DNA of 27,405 nucleotides, taken from the NCBI GenBank assembly GCA_934525325.1, contig CAKSZE010000018.1, positions 1 through 27,405 of the forward strand. Reading direction: 5' to 3'. Positions 1-6,130 of the stretch are shown in pieces. Position numbers and translations under genes: made by a program. The notes below the pieces were generated by a model. That model searched no databases. It had not been told where the DNA came from and saw only the letters and a program-made list of their open reading frames with translations. Each line of letters opens with the position of its first letter. Within the stretch, counting starts at the first letter, position 1. This DNA is from an uncultured Faecalibacterium sp. (GTDB lineage Bacteria > Bacillota > Clostridia > Oscillospirales > Ruminococcaceae).

Positions 1-48
1 AACCATGATAAAATAATAGGAGAATTCAGACAATCTTATTTAAAGTTG

Positions 49-83
49 GTATCCTCCATTTTCCATGTGGAGGATACTTTTTT
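49..83 (+). terminator. Rho-independent terminator of an upstream plus-strand gene
   Basis: A perfect 10-bp stem (GTATCCTCCA at 49-58, TGGAGGATAC at 68-77) with a 9-nt loop is followed by six T at 78-83. The T-run is on the plus strand, so it ends a transcript entering from the left of the window. The gene it serves is not visible; only stop-rich sequence lies in 1-48. Confidence 0.85.
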
Positions 84-110
84 ATTTTTCAGGCATCGTT
101 TTCTCAACGC

Positions 111-152
111 AAAAAAGCCCCCGCCCATCACATTTCTGTGAAAGACAGAGGC
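111..152 (-). terminator. Rho-independent terminator, minus strand, left end of the mobile region
   Basis: On the minus strand 152-144 pairs with 125-117 over nine pairs. Three of these are U-G wobbles that would be A-C mismatches on the plus strand, which fixes the direction. An inner CACA/TGTG stem caps it and six T follow (116-111). It would stop leftward transcription from the element. It could also be the original terminator of the chromosomal gene interrupted by the element; that is inference. Confidence 0.75.
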
Positions 153-470
153 CTTTTGCCGTTAAGTTTCAATTCGGTCTGGGGAGATGGAACAACGCTC
201 TCCTTCTGCTAGGTCAGTGTCCCCCTCCAGATTTTTAACCACCCCCGGGGTGCTGCTCCGGTGTTATCCCGCTCTATTCTGGCACACGTCACTTCAGCCT
301 GTCAGCTATCATTGGCTTTTTATTCGTCATAACGCCGACATCCATAAGCCCGCGCGACATTACCAGAGGCCACGCAATCCACACTGCACCATTATTTCAT
401 CAAATCATACACAGACGCAAGCACTTATTTACCAATCATCGACAAATTGCTATTGATCAGATACCAAGCC

Positions 471-582
471 ACGATTAAACAGTCCACTTTAATTTTTGCT
501 GACGTTTTTTGACCTGCTTGCAGCCAAACGATTACCATCGTTCTTTTTCGCTCCAAAGAATCACGATTCAGTTCGCATCGTT
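471..582. repeat. Cluster of ACGATT / AATCGT-type short repeats
   Basis: ACGATT occurs in direct orientation at 471-476, 528-533 and 563-568. The inverted form of the overlapping core (ATCGTT) occurs at 537-542 and 577-582. Five related hexamers in 112 bp is more than expected by chance. Such spacing is seen at iteron-type binding sites, but the motif is short and no replication protein can be tied to it from sequence alone. Confidence 0.35.
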
Positions 583-645
583 GGCACTTTGCTCACTGCT
601 CGCAATTCTTTTATCGCAAAACAATCAATAAGTATAGAATAAATC

Positions 646-696
646 ACCGCTTAAAAATTCACATTGTATAATATAAAAAGTGGAAATTTGAGCGGT
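646..696. repeat. Imperfect 17-bp inverted repeat around a TATAAT box
   Basis: The left arm (646-662, starting ACCGCTTAAAA) and right arm (680-696, ending TGAGCGGT) are near-complementary and flank the AT-rich centre containing TATAAT at 667-672. It lies immediately 3' of the 699-1052 gene. It could be a protein binding site over a promoter or part of an origin. No matching -35 box of good quality was found on either strand. Confidence 0.45.
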
Positions 697-698
697 AA

Positions 699-1052
699 TC
701 ATGTATGTAATCTGTGCAGTATCCAGAATCTCGCGCGTTCATTAGTTCCAATCCATTTTTGTACAGATTCCACGAAAGCATTGTAGTCCTTCAATCTGCT
801 ATTGATTACCCTTAATTCAGGCATATTTTTATTCTTATGCCGATCTTTTGGATTTGTGATACAGCCTCTTTCTACGAGTTCTTTGCGCATGATTTCCCAA
901 GGAATCTTTTCTCCTAGATGCTCTTCAATATAGTCCTCCAGTTCTTTGAAGCGTAGCGGTTCGATTTTGCTCAGAAGTGCATTACTTTCTGTAACAGCAT
1001 ACAGCATCCCCCATTGATAGCCTTTTTCCATCATCAGTTTGAGCGCATCCAT
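699..1052 (-). CDS. Hypothetical protein, last gene of the mobile element operon
   Basis: I do not recognise this 117-residue protein. It is hydrophilic, rich in charged and aromatic residues, with no signal peptide or membrane segment. It looks mainly helical, with a basic middle (around DRHKNKN) and an aromatic C-terminus (KWIGTNERARFWILH), which would fit a small DNA-associated protein; that is only a guess. The start codon lies 12 bp after the stop of the helicase gene and has no clear Shine-Dalgarno site, so translation is probably coupled to the helicase. A second in-frame ATG pair about seven codons in is an alternative start. Its position directly behind the helicase suggests an accessory role in the same process. 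Confidence 0.6.
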   Translation of the reverse strand: MDALKLMMEKGYQWGMLYAVTESNALLSKIEPLRFKELEDYIEEHLGEKIPWEIMRKELVERGCITNPKDRHKNKNMPELRVINSRLKDYNAFVESVQKWIGTNERARFWILHRLHT

Positions 1053-1064
1053 CTGAACGAGGTA

Positions 1065-2696
1065 TTAATGTTCTGCGCGGCGTCTCCACTCCCAGCCATT
1101 ACCATATTCATCGCGGTTAACCGTCCGGCTGTACTTATCCAGCATCTTCACGATACCCGGCTTATGCAGATACGCTTGCCACACCTCCGGATCAGACTTT
1201 CCATCTTTCCAGTTCTTTGCTGGCTCCAGCTGTCTTTTTCTGATATGTTCGCGTTCCTGCTTGATCCGGTCGCTGCTGTAGCCTTTAAAGTACACTGCGC
1301 AGGTGTCCTGTTTGCTTACCGGGCGTTTTCGTCCCAAGATCTGCGCATTTACGATCGGGTCCCACAGCTTGCTGATGATACAGGTCAATTCCAAGTCTTT
1401 GATGTTTACACCATTGTAAAACACGGTCGTCACGATTGTGATCCTCTTGCGCAGTTTCCCATTCTGGAGCACCTCTTCCAGCCCATCAAACTCTCTTGCT
1501 TCCGGGCGATAGGGCGAGCATGCCGTGGCGATCTCACCTGCAAACTCGTTTTCTACCCCTTTCACCAATTTTCTAATACTAGCCATCCGATCGACGAATA
1601 CCAGAACCTTCCCCCGTCTCGCTTCCTGTCGGATTATTTTGATTTCTTCAGCATCTGCCCAGTAAGAGACCGCACGCTCCACATAACTGTAGTCCGACGG
1701 GATATGATAGTAGTTCTCCGGCAAGACCTCATTTGTCTCATACCGCCAACGGTGAAAGAACGGATGCGCGGTTGCGCTCATGAAGATCACCGGGCGACAC
1801 TTTGTCAGTTCGTTCAGCGTCACATAGGAGAGGTCGATGTATTTATTGATAACTGCATCCGTTAACAGATAATGGTATTCGTCCGCCACTATATAGTTAA
1901 AGCTTTTGAAGTAATTCATTGCACCCTTCGGGTTGTCCTTGCAGAACGCTTCCACCCACTGATAGGTCTCTACCCGGATCGTATCTTGATATTTATTCTC
2001 GATTCTGATTTCGTAGACAAGCTGCCGAAGGCCACGGTCCCAACGCCCAACCTTCTTTTCCGTCCTTCCAAGCCGCTCCACCTCCTGTTGGATCTCATTT
2101 CGCAGGGGGACGCGATTGCAAAGATACAGGATTTTCCAGTGCTTTTGATGCGTCCATGGCAGCAGAACATGCAGAATAAAGTAGGTCTTACCGGAGTTCA
2201 CGCCTGCATCAAAGACGATTCTGGTACCGGCGCGCCAATTTTTAAAGTTCTCCTTCACCAGTTCCGTGATACGTACCCGCTTCGGCTCGCTGGCTATCTC
2301 CGGGAGCACTGTCGGTTCCGCCGGGAGCAGTAAAACGCCCTCTCCCTGTGGAATAGACGTCTCCTTCGCTGCAGTCACTTCCACCTCTGGCGCGTCCTCT
2401 GTTTCCTGTCCGGCACTGCACTTCTCCTGTAACTCGGTGGTCTCTGGCGTCTGTGGACTGGATATCTCCTCCACCTCTGCTTCCGGCTCTGCCGCCTGTC
2501 TGGTGGGCTCCGGCTCTGCGTTCAACCGTTCCAACTCTGCAATCGCTGCACGGGTGCTTTCTGTCCATTCCCGCTGCTCTTCCTCGGTCAATGGGTTCTC
2601 CTTGCAGTTGCGTAGATATTCTTCATATTCGTGGGTTCCGTTCTGTTCATCCAAAAGCTTCAAGTAGAAGCCGTCAAAGGGCATTTTCATTTTCAT
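1065..2696 (-). CDS. Superfamily 2 DEAD/DEAH-type helicase, probable replication protein of the element
   Basis: 543 residues from the ATG at 2696, chosen because AGAGG lies 7 nt upstream; a longer frame to 2738 lacks this. Residues 1-55 are a charged helical head and 55-140 a Glu/Pro/Thr-rich linker. The helicase core follows: Walker A GVNSGKT (165-171), DEYH (272-275), SAT (307-309), a motif V-like stretch NGVNIKD (about 428-434) and QILGRKRP (452-459) as motif VI. These are SF2 helicase motifs and the core resembles origin-binding-type helicases of Firmicutes mobile elements. In the cell it would unwind DNA, most plausibly at the element's origin. The roughly 200-nt leader is opposed by a candidate antisense RNA, which suggests copy control. 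No relaxase or primase domain is visible. Confidence 0.85.
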   Translation of the reverse strand: MKMKMPFDGFYLKLLDEQNGTHEYEEYLRNCKENPLTEEEQREWTESTRAAIAELERLNAEPEPTRQAAEPEAEVEEISSPQTPETTELQEKCSAGQETEDAPEVEVTAAKETSIPQGEGVLLLPAEPTVLPEIASEPKRVRITELVKENFKNWRAGTRIVFDAGVNSGKTYFILHVLLPWTHQKHWKILYLCNRVPLRNEIQQEVERLGRTEKKVGRWDRGLRQLVYEIRIENKYQDTIRVETYQWVEAFCKDNPKGAMNYFKSFNYIVADEYHYLLTDAVINKYIDLSYVTLNELTKCRPVIFMSATAHPFFHRWRYETNEVLPENYYHIPSDYSYVERAVSYWADAEEIKIIRQEARRGKVLVFVDRMASIRKLVKGVENEFAGEIATACSPYRPEAREFDGLEEVLQNGKLRKRITIVTTVFYNGVNIKDLELTCIISKLWDPIVNAQILGRKRPVSKQDTCAVYFKGYSSDRIKQEREHIRKRQLEPAKNWKDGKSDPEVWQAYLHKPGIVKMLDKYSRTVNRDEYGNGWEWRRRAEH

Positions 2697-2786
2697 GTAA
2701 CAACCTCTATAATAATATAAGGCGCACAGCCCAGCCATCTTGCCAGACCATGCGCCGGTTTGTCAGCGCCTGCCAGAAAAAAACTC

Positions 2787-2815
2787 TGGTCAAACGCTTT
2801 GTTCTGTGCTATTAT
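2787..2815 (+). promoter_or_regulatory. Promoter of the candidate antisense RNA
   Basis: TGGTCA (2787-2792), a 17-bp spacer and TATTAT (2810-2815) point rightward, just before a short structured transcript with its own terminator. A minus-strand TATAAT (2816-2811) overlaps the same bases, so opposing promoters may share this site; the minus-strand -35 is poor. Confidence 0.5.
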
Positions 2816-2820
2816 AGGGG

Positions 2821-2897
2821 CGGGAACTTTAGCAATCCATACATATTCCCGTCTCTATCACCGCTTTGCCTGCGCCAACAGGTAAGGCGGTTTTTGT
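2821..2897 (+). ncRNA. Candidate antisense (counter-transcribed) RNA facing the helicase leader
   Basis: A roughly 77-nt plus-strand transcript is predicted. It begins with a hairpin (GGCGGGAA 2819-2826 with TTCCCGTC 2846-2853) and ends in a 13-bp terminator hairpin (2860-2872 with 2879-2891, two wobble pairs) followed by TTTTTGTTTT. A promoter with 17-bp spacing lies upstream. No plus-strand ORF is present, while minus-strand transcription from the upstream genes into the helicase must cross the same bases. This is the layout of plasmid copy-control antisense RNAs. Seen: hairpins, T-run and promoter boxes. Inferred: expression and function. Confidence 0.5.
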
Positions 2898-2898
2898 T

Positions 2899-3171
2899 TT
2901 ACTGTTGCGCATAGGACTTTGCCTCGAGCGCTACCGCCGCTTCTGCAAACGTCTGCATGGCGCTGCTGTAGCCGATTTGGAACGAATGCTCTGCAACGGA
3001 CGCGACAAGCCCTTCCAGAATTTCAGATAGGGTCTCGTTCTGCGCTTCGTCCAAATATGGTCGAATAAGTAACGCCGCCTGACGACTGCTTACATCTACG
3101 GCATTCTTCAACTTCTCCTGACTCTGCTTGATCTCGTCAGCGGTCTGAAATACATCTTCTAAAAAGCTCAT
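2899..3171 (-). CDS. Small helical protein of unknown function
   Basis: 90 residues starting MSFLEDVF. The start at 3171 is set by AAGGAG seven bases upstream; a longer frame to 3267 overlaps the preceding gene and lacks a ribosome site. The protein is acidic and predicted helical, with a C-terminal pattern (HSFQIGYSSAMQTFAEA) like small helical proteins often found in Firmicutes mobile elements; I do not assign a family. It has no membrane segment and no catalytic motif. It starts 13 bp after the stop of the 3185-3502 gene, so the two are almost certainly co-translated. Its stop abuts the antisense-RNA region. Confidence 0.7.
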   Translation of the reverse strand: MSFLEDVFQTADEIKQSQEKLKNAVDVSSRQAALLIRPYLDEAQNETLSEILEGLVASVAEHSFQIGYSSAMQTFAEAAVALEAKSYAQQ

Positions 3172-3184
3172 TTTGATCTCCTTT

Positions 3185-3502
3185 TTAGCATAACACTGCC
3201 TCTGGACGTCCTGCCCATTCCACAGCCTGATCATTTGCTTGAGCACGCTGTTTAACTTGGCAAACAATCATCGCCAGCTGCGGTGCGCCGTCCTTGTTCA
3301 GACACGGCTCAACGCTGATTATCGTGTTTTCCGGGTTATCCGGTCTGTCCGCCAGCCGCATTATAAAGCCCTCGGCAAACGATTTTCCCTGCTGAAGCGG
3401 TTTCATACCCCCGCCGTAGCAGAGGTACTTGCCTTCCAGTCTGGCAGACAAGGTTGCGAATGGGTCCAAATGGTTTAGTTCATCATCATAAAATATCTGC
3501 AT
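3185..3502 (-). CDS. Small hypothetical protein of the element operon
   Basis: 105 residues starting MQIFYDDELNHLDP. The ATG at 3502 follows AAGGAGG with a 5-nt spacer; the in-frame ATG eight codons earlier has no such site. I do not recognise the family. The sequence reads as a compact alpha/beta protein without signal peptide or membrane helix. Its stop codon lies just before the ribosome site of the next gene (2899-3171), so the pair forms one translational unit downstream of the excisionase-like gene. A cargo or replication-accessory role is possible but unsupported. Confidence 0.7.
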   Translation of the reverse strand: MQIFYDDELNHLDPFATLSARLEGKYLCYGGGMKPLQQGKSFAEGFIMRLADRPDNPENTIISVEPCLNKDGAPQLAMIVCQVKQRAQANDQAVEWAGRPEAVLC

Positions 3503-3584
3503 AGCATCCTCCTTCTTCATATTTATAATCGTATTCTCCAGCAATCCCCCGGCGGGGCACGGAGCGGCTTCTGGGTTCCTCATA

Positions 3585-3827
3585 TTATGCAGCACCACCC
3601 GGGGTGTTATTGACCTTCTGCGCCTCGAGCCATTCCATCAGCCCTTCGCGGAAGATCCGATAGCTGTTGCCAACCTTTACCGCCGGGAAGCCCGGTTTGC
3701 TCACCAGCCGATAGACAAAATTCTGCCCGAAACCCAGCAGCTCTGCTACCTCGGCAACGGTCATCATGGGCGAGAGCTGTGTCGCAGTCGTCGGTTTTCT
3801 TGTGGTGTTCTTTTTGATTCTTGCCAT
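3585..3827 (-). CDS. Excisionase / MerR-like helix-turn-helix DNA-binding protein
   Basis: 80 residues from the ATG at 3827, preceded by AGGAGG nine bases upstream. After a basic N-terminus (residues 1-17) comes a winged-helix HTH typical of the excisionase family: MMTVAEVAELLGFGQNFVYRLV (about 21-42) followed by the wing GFPAVKVGNSYRIFREGLMEWL. Such proteins bend DNA to direct an integrase toward excision, or regulate the element's genes; either role fits the recombinase at 6131-7042. A TTG at 3887 with AGGGG upstream would add 20 residues and cannot be excluded. The upstream leader has a good promoter and an odd start-stop codon pair. Confidence 0.8.
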   Translation of the reverse strand: MARIKKNTTRKPTTATQLSPMMTVAEVAELLGFGQNFVYRLVSKPGFPAVKVGNSYRIFREGLMEWLEAQKVNNTPGGAA

Positions 3828-3909
3828 AATTGGTATCCTCCTATATAATCGGATCGTATTTTCTGCAGTCAACTGGGCGTCACTCAATTACACCCCTTTG
3901 TTTTCATTT

Positions 3910-3931
3910 CTACATATTATCAAACCTCCTT
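3910..3931 (-). promoter_or_regulatory. Shine-Dalgarno site followed by an immediate ATG-TAG start-stop
   Basis: AAGGAGG (3931-3925) is followed after 9 nt by ATG directly joined to TAG (3915-3910). It lies just inside the transcript expected from the 3949-3977 promoter and upstream of the HTH gene. A perfect ribosome site with a zero-codon ORF could be a decayed gene start or a ribosome-loading device in the leader. Confidence 0.4.
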
Positions 3932-3948
3932 GTTTTATTTATACTTAT

Positions 3949-3977
3949 AGTATATCACCGTGTATATTAAAAAGCAA
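3949..3977 (-). promoter_or_regulatory. Promoter for the HTH gene operon
   Basis: On the minus strand TTGCTT (3977-3972), a 17-bp spacer and TATACT (3954-3949). The -10 box overlaps a short palindrome (ATACT/AGTAT, 3941-3953), a possible operator. Expected to drive 3585-3827 and the genes to its left. Confidence 0.65.
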
Positions 3978-4077
3978 TAGTAAATCATACTTTTTATTTT
4001 ATTTTTTTAGCAGTAATATAATCTTACTTTTTTCAAAGGTAAGATTTTCTCTTCGTTGATTTTACAGCATTCGCACG

Positions 4078-4185
4078 TCATTTTTTATTAGTTGTAAAAC
4101 AATCTGTATAAAATGTCATATTAGGTATCGTTTCCAGCACCAAGAGGGCTTGGTTTTCCCCTTCTGCCCCTCCCCGACAGTCCAT
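4078..4185 (-). CDS. Possible 35-residue small protein
   Basis: An ORF too short for routine calling. AAGGAGG (4223-4217) precedes an ATG at 4206 that opens a 6-codon peptide (MDGMIA) ending TGA; the next codon is the ATG of this ORF, giving stop-start coupling. The product begins MDCRGGAEGENQ and ends with two lysines. No family is recognised, and an alternative GTG frame of about 31 codons overlaps it, so this is a weak call. Confidence 0.2.
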   Translation of the reverse strand: MDCRGGAEGENQALLVLETIPNMTFYTDCFTTNKK

Positions 4186-4235
4186 TCAGGCAATCATGCC
4201 ATCCATAGTGCACCACCTCCTTCCGTGCCTCCATT

Positions 4236-4375
4236 GGCGAAGTTACACCGATTTCTCCTTATTTACGATACTACGTTTCTTTTAATCTTTTCCCGCCCTG
4301 CTCAACATCGCCAACATCGCCACACTGGCGAAGTTGATTTTAGGCGTATATTCGTTATTTTCACGCAACTTCGCC
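4236..4375. repeat. Iteron-like cluster GGCGAAGTT at the 3' end of the repA-like gene
   Basis: GGCGAAGTT is found at 4236-4244 and 4327-4335, and inverted (AACTTCGCC) at 4367-4375. A one-base variant AACATCGCC is repeated twice head-to-tail at 4304-4321. The last inverted copy lies inside the final codons of the ATPase gene; the others lie in noncoding DNA. Repeated 9-mers next to a replication ATPase are a usual sign of a replication origin. No DnaA box was found. Confidence 0.5.
4243..4260 (-). promoter_or_regulatory. Shine-Dalgarno site followed by an immediate GTG-TAA start-stop
   Basis: AAGGAG (4260-4255), a 6-nt spacer and GTG joined to TAA (4248-4243). The stop overlaps one of the GGCGAAGTT repeats. 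It resembles the two ATG-TAG pairs at 3910-3931 and 5556-5573. Confidence 0.3.
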
Positions 4376-5500
4376 ACACACTCGTCTCACCGCCCGTACA
4401 GCGCACAAGGACGTGATGAACTTGAACTTTCCGTCAGCCTGCCGCACCCGCTTGGTCTGGATCTTTTTCTCTTTTACAAGGCATGTATGTGCCCGCTCAA
4501 CGGTGCGTTTGCTGCATCCTGTTTCGTCCATTACCAGCTTTTTCAGATCCATGCCAGCCATCGGTCCCTGCTCTTTCAAAAGGGCCATGATGGACTCCTT
4601 GGCATCCTGCTGTGACGGTTCCAGCGGCATCGGCTTGTCGGCCATCAGCTCCTTATAATGCTTCTCCGTAGTCGCCGCCAGCACTGCCCGGACGGTTTCC
4701 ACCTCTGCGCCTGCCTTATTATTCACGCTTACCGTCTGGGTACGGAAGAGGATACTGCGTGCCTTAGTGCCAACGTTCAGCTTTTCCTGCGTTACATAGG
4801 TAATGCTTTCGTCCATCGGCAGCCGCCCCAGAATGGTCACACTGCGAGCGGCATTCCACAGCTCACCAGAACCGGCCAGCAGCATCCGTGCATCATCGCC
4901 TGCCTTCTTTACCATGTGAGATACAATAACCACGCTGAACCGCTCTGCCGATGCTTTTTCCTGCAGCATATCAAGCGCCCCACGCATTACATCACCATTT
5001 GCCGCTGCATTCCCTTCCAGAAAGCTCCTGAGCGGGTCGATGATAACCAGTGCCGGACGCAGCTCGTCAATAAGCTCAAACAGGCTTGCCCCAATAACAA
5101 GCCTTTTCTTCTGCTGCCAGTACCAGTTGGGAGTGACGTAAAACACCCTGCGCGTATCCGCCCCTGCAGCGATCATGCGCGGAGCCAGAGACATACCGGG
5201 GTCATCCTCGCTCGTAAGCACCAAAACGTTCCCCTGTGTAACTGCAGCGTCAGGGAAGAGCATTGTGGGACATCCGGTCGTTACGGCAGCCGCCACATCC
5301 GCCATGAATACGCCCTTGCCCACACCGCCGGGGCCTGCTACGACCGACACGGCACCCATCGGGAAGTATCCTTTAACAAGCCACTGGGTATTTACCGGCT
5401 CCACATCTCTCAGGCATGGGATCATACCTCCATGGTAGACCGGCGCAGCTGAAGCAGTGGTCACGGTAGGGATTTGCGGAAAGAAACTTAAAAAACTCAT
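4361..5500 (-). CDS. RepA-like AAA ATPase (RecA-fold hexameric helicase family)
   Basis: 379 residues; the ATG at 5500 has AAAGGAG six bases upstream. A RecA-like core carries Walker A GPGGVGKG (56-63), an acidic TSEDDP stretch (96-101), Walker B LVIIDP (151-156) and a sensor SH (194-195). The C-terminal part, about 305-355, reads as a winged helix (KESIMALLKEQGPM...CSKRTVERAHTCLV). This layout matches AAA_25/RepA-type ATPases of plasmids, phages and integrative elements that load onto or unwind origin DNA. Iteron-like repeats at and beyond its 3' end support a replication role. The gene lies between the structured RNA and the HTH gene, all on one strand. Its final residues (RRVCGEVA) are coded by repeat sequence, so the C-terminus may be secondary to the repeats. 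Confidence 0.85.
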   Translation of the reverse strand: MSFLSFFPQIPTVTTASAAPVYHGGMIPCLRDVEPVNTQWLVKGYFPMGAVSVVAGPGGVGKGVFMADVAAAVTTGCPTMLFPDAAVTQGNVLVLTSEDDPGMSLAPRMIAAGADTRRVFYVTPNWYWQQKKRLVIGASLFELIDELRPALVIIDPLRSFLEGNAAANGDVMRGALDMLQEKASAERFSVVIVSHMVKKAGDDARMLLAGSGELWNAARSVTILGRLPMDESITYVTQEKLNVGTKARSILFRTQTVSVNNKAGAEVETVRAVLAATTEKHYKELMADKPMPLEPSQQDAKESIMALLKEQGPMAGMDLKKLVMDETGCSKRTVERAHTCLVKEKKIQTKRVRQADGKFKFITSLCAVRAVRRVCGEVA

Positions 5501-5555
5501 GGTTTTCTCCTTTATATTCGTTTATGATTTTGGTATGTTTTTATATTTTTTTACG

Positions 5556-5573
5556 CTACATCGTGCACCTCCC
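5556..5573 (-). promoter_or_regulatory. Shine-Dalgarno site followed by an immediate ATG-TAG start-stop
   Basis: GGGAGG (5573-5568), an ideal 6-nt spacer and ATG joined to TAG (5561-5556). It lies between the terminator of the structured RNA and the repA-like gene. No frame continues from it. Confidence 0.4.
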
Positions 5574-5586
5574 AAAAAGTGGCAAC

Positions 5587-5985
5587 AAAAAAGACGCACA
5601 AACTGGTAGAACAACTAAACCGTATACCCGAAAGCACTTTTCAGGCATGCAGTTTAAATTCAATTCAACCAGTCGTGCGTCTTGGTCATCCAGGACGTCC
5701 GTTTATTACACTTGGAGCCGGTCAAGAGGAATCTCTACACATTAGAACCAAGTGCTTAATTATAAACGGAAATATCAGCCACCCTTCGAACAGCAGATCC
5801 GCAAAGGAATTACCTTTACGAACCATGCCCTCTCACGGTGGATTACATCATAAACAGGCTTTAACCGCCGCGGCCGACATCAGGCAGCTAACCCTTGCGC
5901 CGATCGTGCGATTCTCAACCGAATCACCCGTCTATGAGCCCCCGCCGGACTTTGCAGCCTTTGGACTGTATACTCCTTTAGGGGA
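5587..5985 (-). ncRNA. Candidate large structured noncoding RNA of about 400 nt
   Basis: Read leftward from a promoter at 6019-5991 to a terminator at about 5587. Helices seen: 5699-5706/5762-5769 (8 bp) enclosing 5709-5715/5748-5754 (7 bp); a 12-bp hairpin 5796-5807/5813-5824 inside 5779-5783/5837-5841; 5863-5869/5883-5889 (7 bp); 5910-5914/5921-5925; and a long hairpin 5615-5622/5650-5657 plus 5624-5633/5639-5648. The outer 3' stem AAGACGCAC (5591-5599) with GTGCGTCTT (5675-5683), extended by ACTGGT/ACCAGT, is followed by T. Many pairs are G-U only on the minus strand, which fixes the sense. No minus-strand protein frame fits. I do not recognise it as tmRNA, RNase P, 6S or a group I/II intron. 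Large RNAs such as ROOL and GOLLD occur in similar elements and are worth comparing; I make no assignment. Confidence 0.7.
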
Positions 5986-5990
5986 AGCTA

Positions 5991-6019
5991 ATTATACCAT
6001 ACTATTCCATTTTTATTAA
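5991..6019 (-). promoter_or_regulatory. Promoter of the structured RNA
   Basis: Minus strand TTAATA (6019-6014), a 17-bp spacer and a perfect TATAAT (5996-5991). The start would fall near 5984, at the 5' edge of the structured region. Confidence 0.65.
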
Positions 6020-6074
6020 GAGAATTTCGTTAGAATTTTCGGCAATATTTTTGTGCATTTTATACATCATCACC

Positions 6075-6110
6075 AAAAAGAGCAGCCCCACCACCCGGCG
6101 GGGCCACTCT
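6075..6110 (-). terminator. Terminator of the integrase gene
   Basis: Minus-strand hairpin: AGAG/CTCT (6079-6082 with 6107-6110) and GCCCC/GGGGC (6085-6089 with 6100-6104), then five T (6079-6075). It lies 20 bp after the integrase stop codon. Confidence 0.8.
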
Positions 6111-6130
6111 TGAAGTGTACGATTCAGTTT

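Larger units (their letters stand above)
160..698. other. 539-bp stretch without a convincing gene
   Basis: No ORF here has protein-like composition together with a ribosome site. The minus strand has several hairpins, for example TGTCGGC near 341-335 pairing with GCTGACA near 307-301, and GGAGA/TCTCC around 183-203. A 13-bp palindrome CACCCCCGGGGTG lies at about 240-252. A short minus-strand frame near 167-247 reads like a protein tail but has no start, so a decayed gene end is possible. The right part carries short repeats and an inverted repeat, annotated separately. It may be part of an origin, an untranslated RNA or a decayed gene. Confidence 0.4.
3828..4235 (-). other. AT-rich leader and intergenic region between repA-like and HTH genes
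   Basis: About 400 bp with no certain gene. It contains the promoter at 3949-3977, the start-stop pairs described separately, a possible 35-codon ORF (4078-4185), and an inverted repeat (AATCTTAC near 4020-4027 with GTAAGATT near 4039-4046). A 5-bp hairpin CCAAG/CTTGG at 4140-4154 is followed by TTTT on the plus strand and could be a weak terminator. Confidence 0.5.

Noticed and set aside
187..456. Plus-strand 89-codon frame at the left side
   Set aside because: No ribosome site, unlike protein in composition, and it opposes minus-strand hairpins.
3841..3875. TTGACT and TATATA boxes immediately before the HTH gene
   Set aside because: The -35 to -10 distance is 19 bp and transcription would begin inside the ribosome site; the promoter at 3949-3977 is better.
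5611..5660. Resemblance of a hairpin to group II intron domain V
   Set aside because: The loop is not a GNRA tetraloop, the AGC triad is missing, no other intron domains or boundary sequences are present, and wobble pairs place the RNA on the opposite strand.
5930..5975. AAAGTCCGGC similarity to the RNase P RNA core
   Set aside because: The other universally conserved RNase P blocks are absent, and a chromosomal RNase P RNA would not be expected in a mobile element.
5579..6019. Plus-strand open frame of 146 codons across the structured RNA region
   Set aside because: No ribosome site, no protein-like pattern, and base pairing with strand-specific wobbles indicates that the minus strand is the functional RNA.
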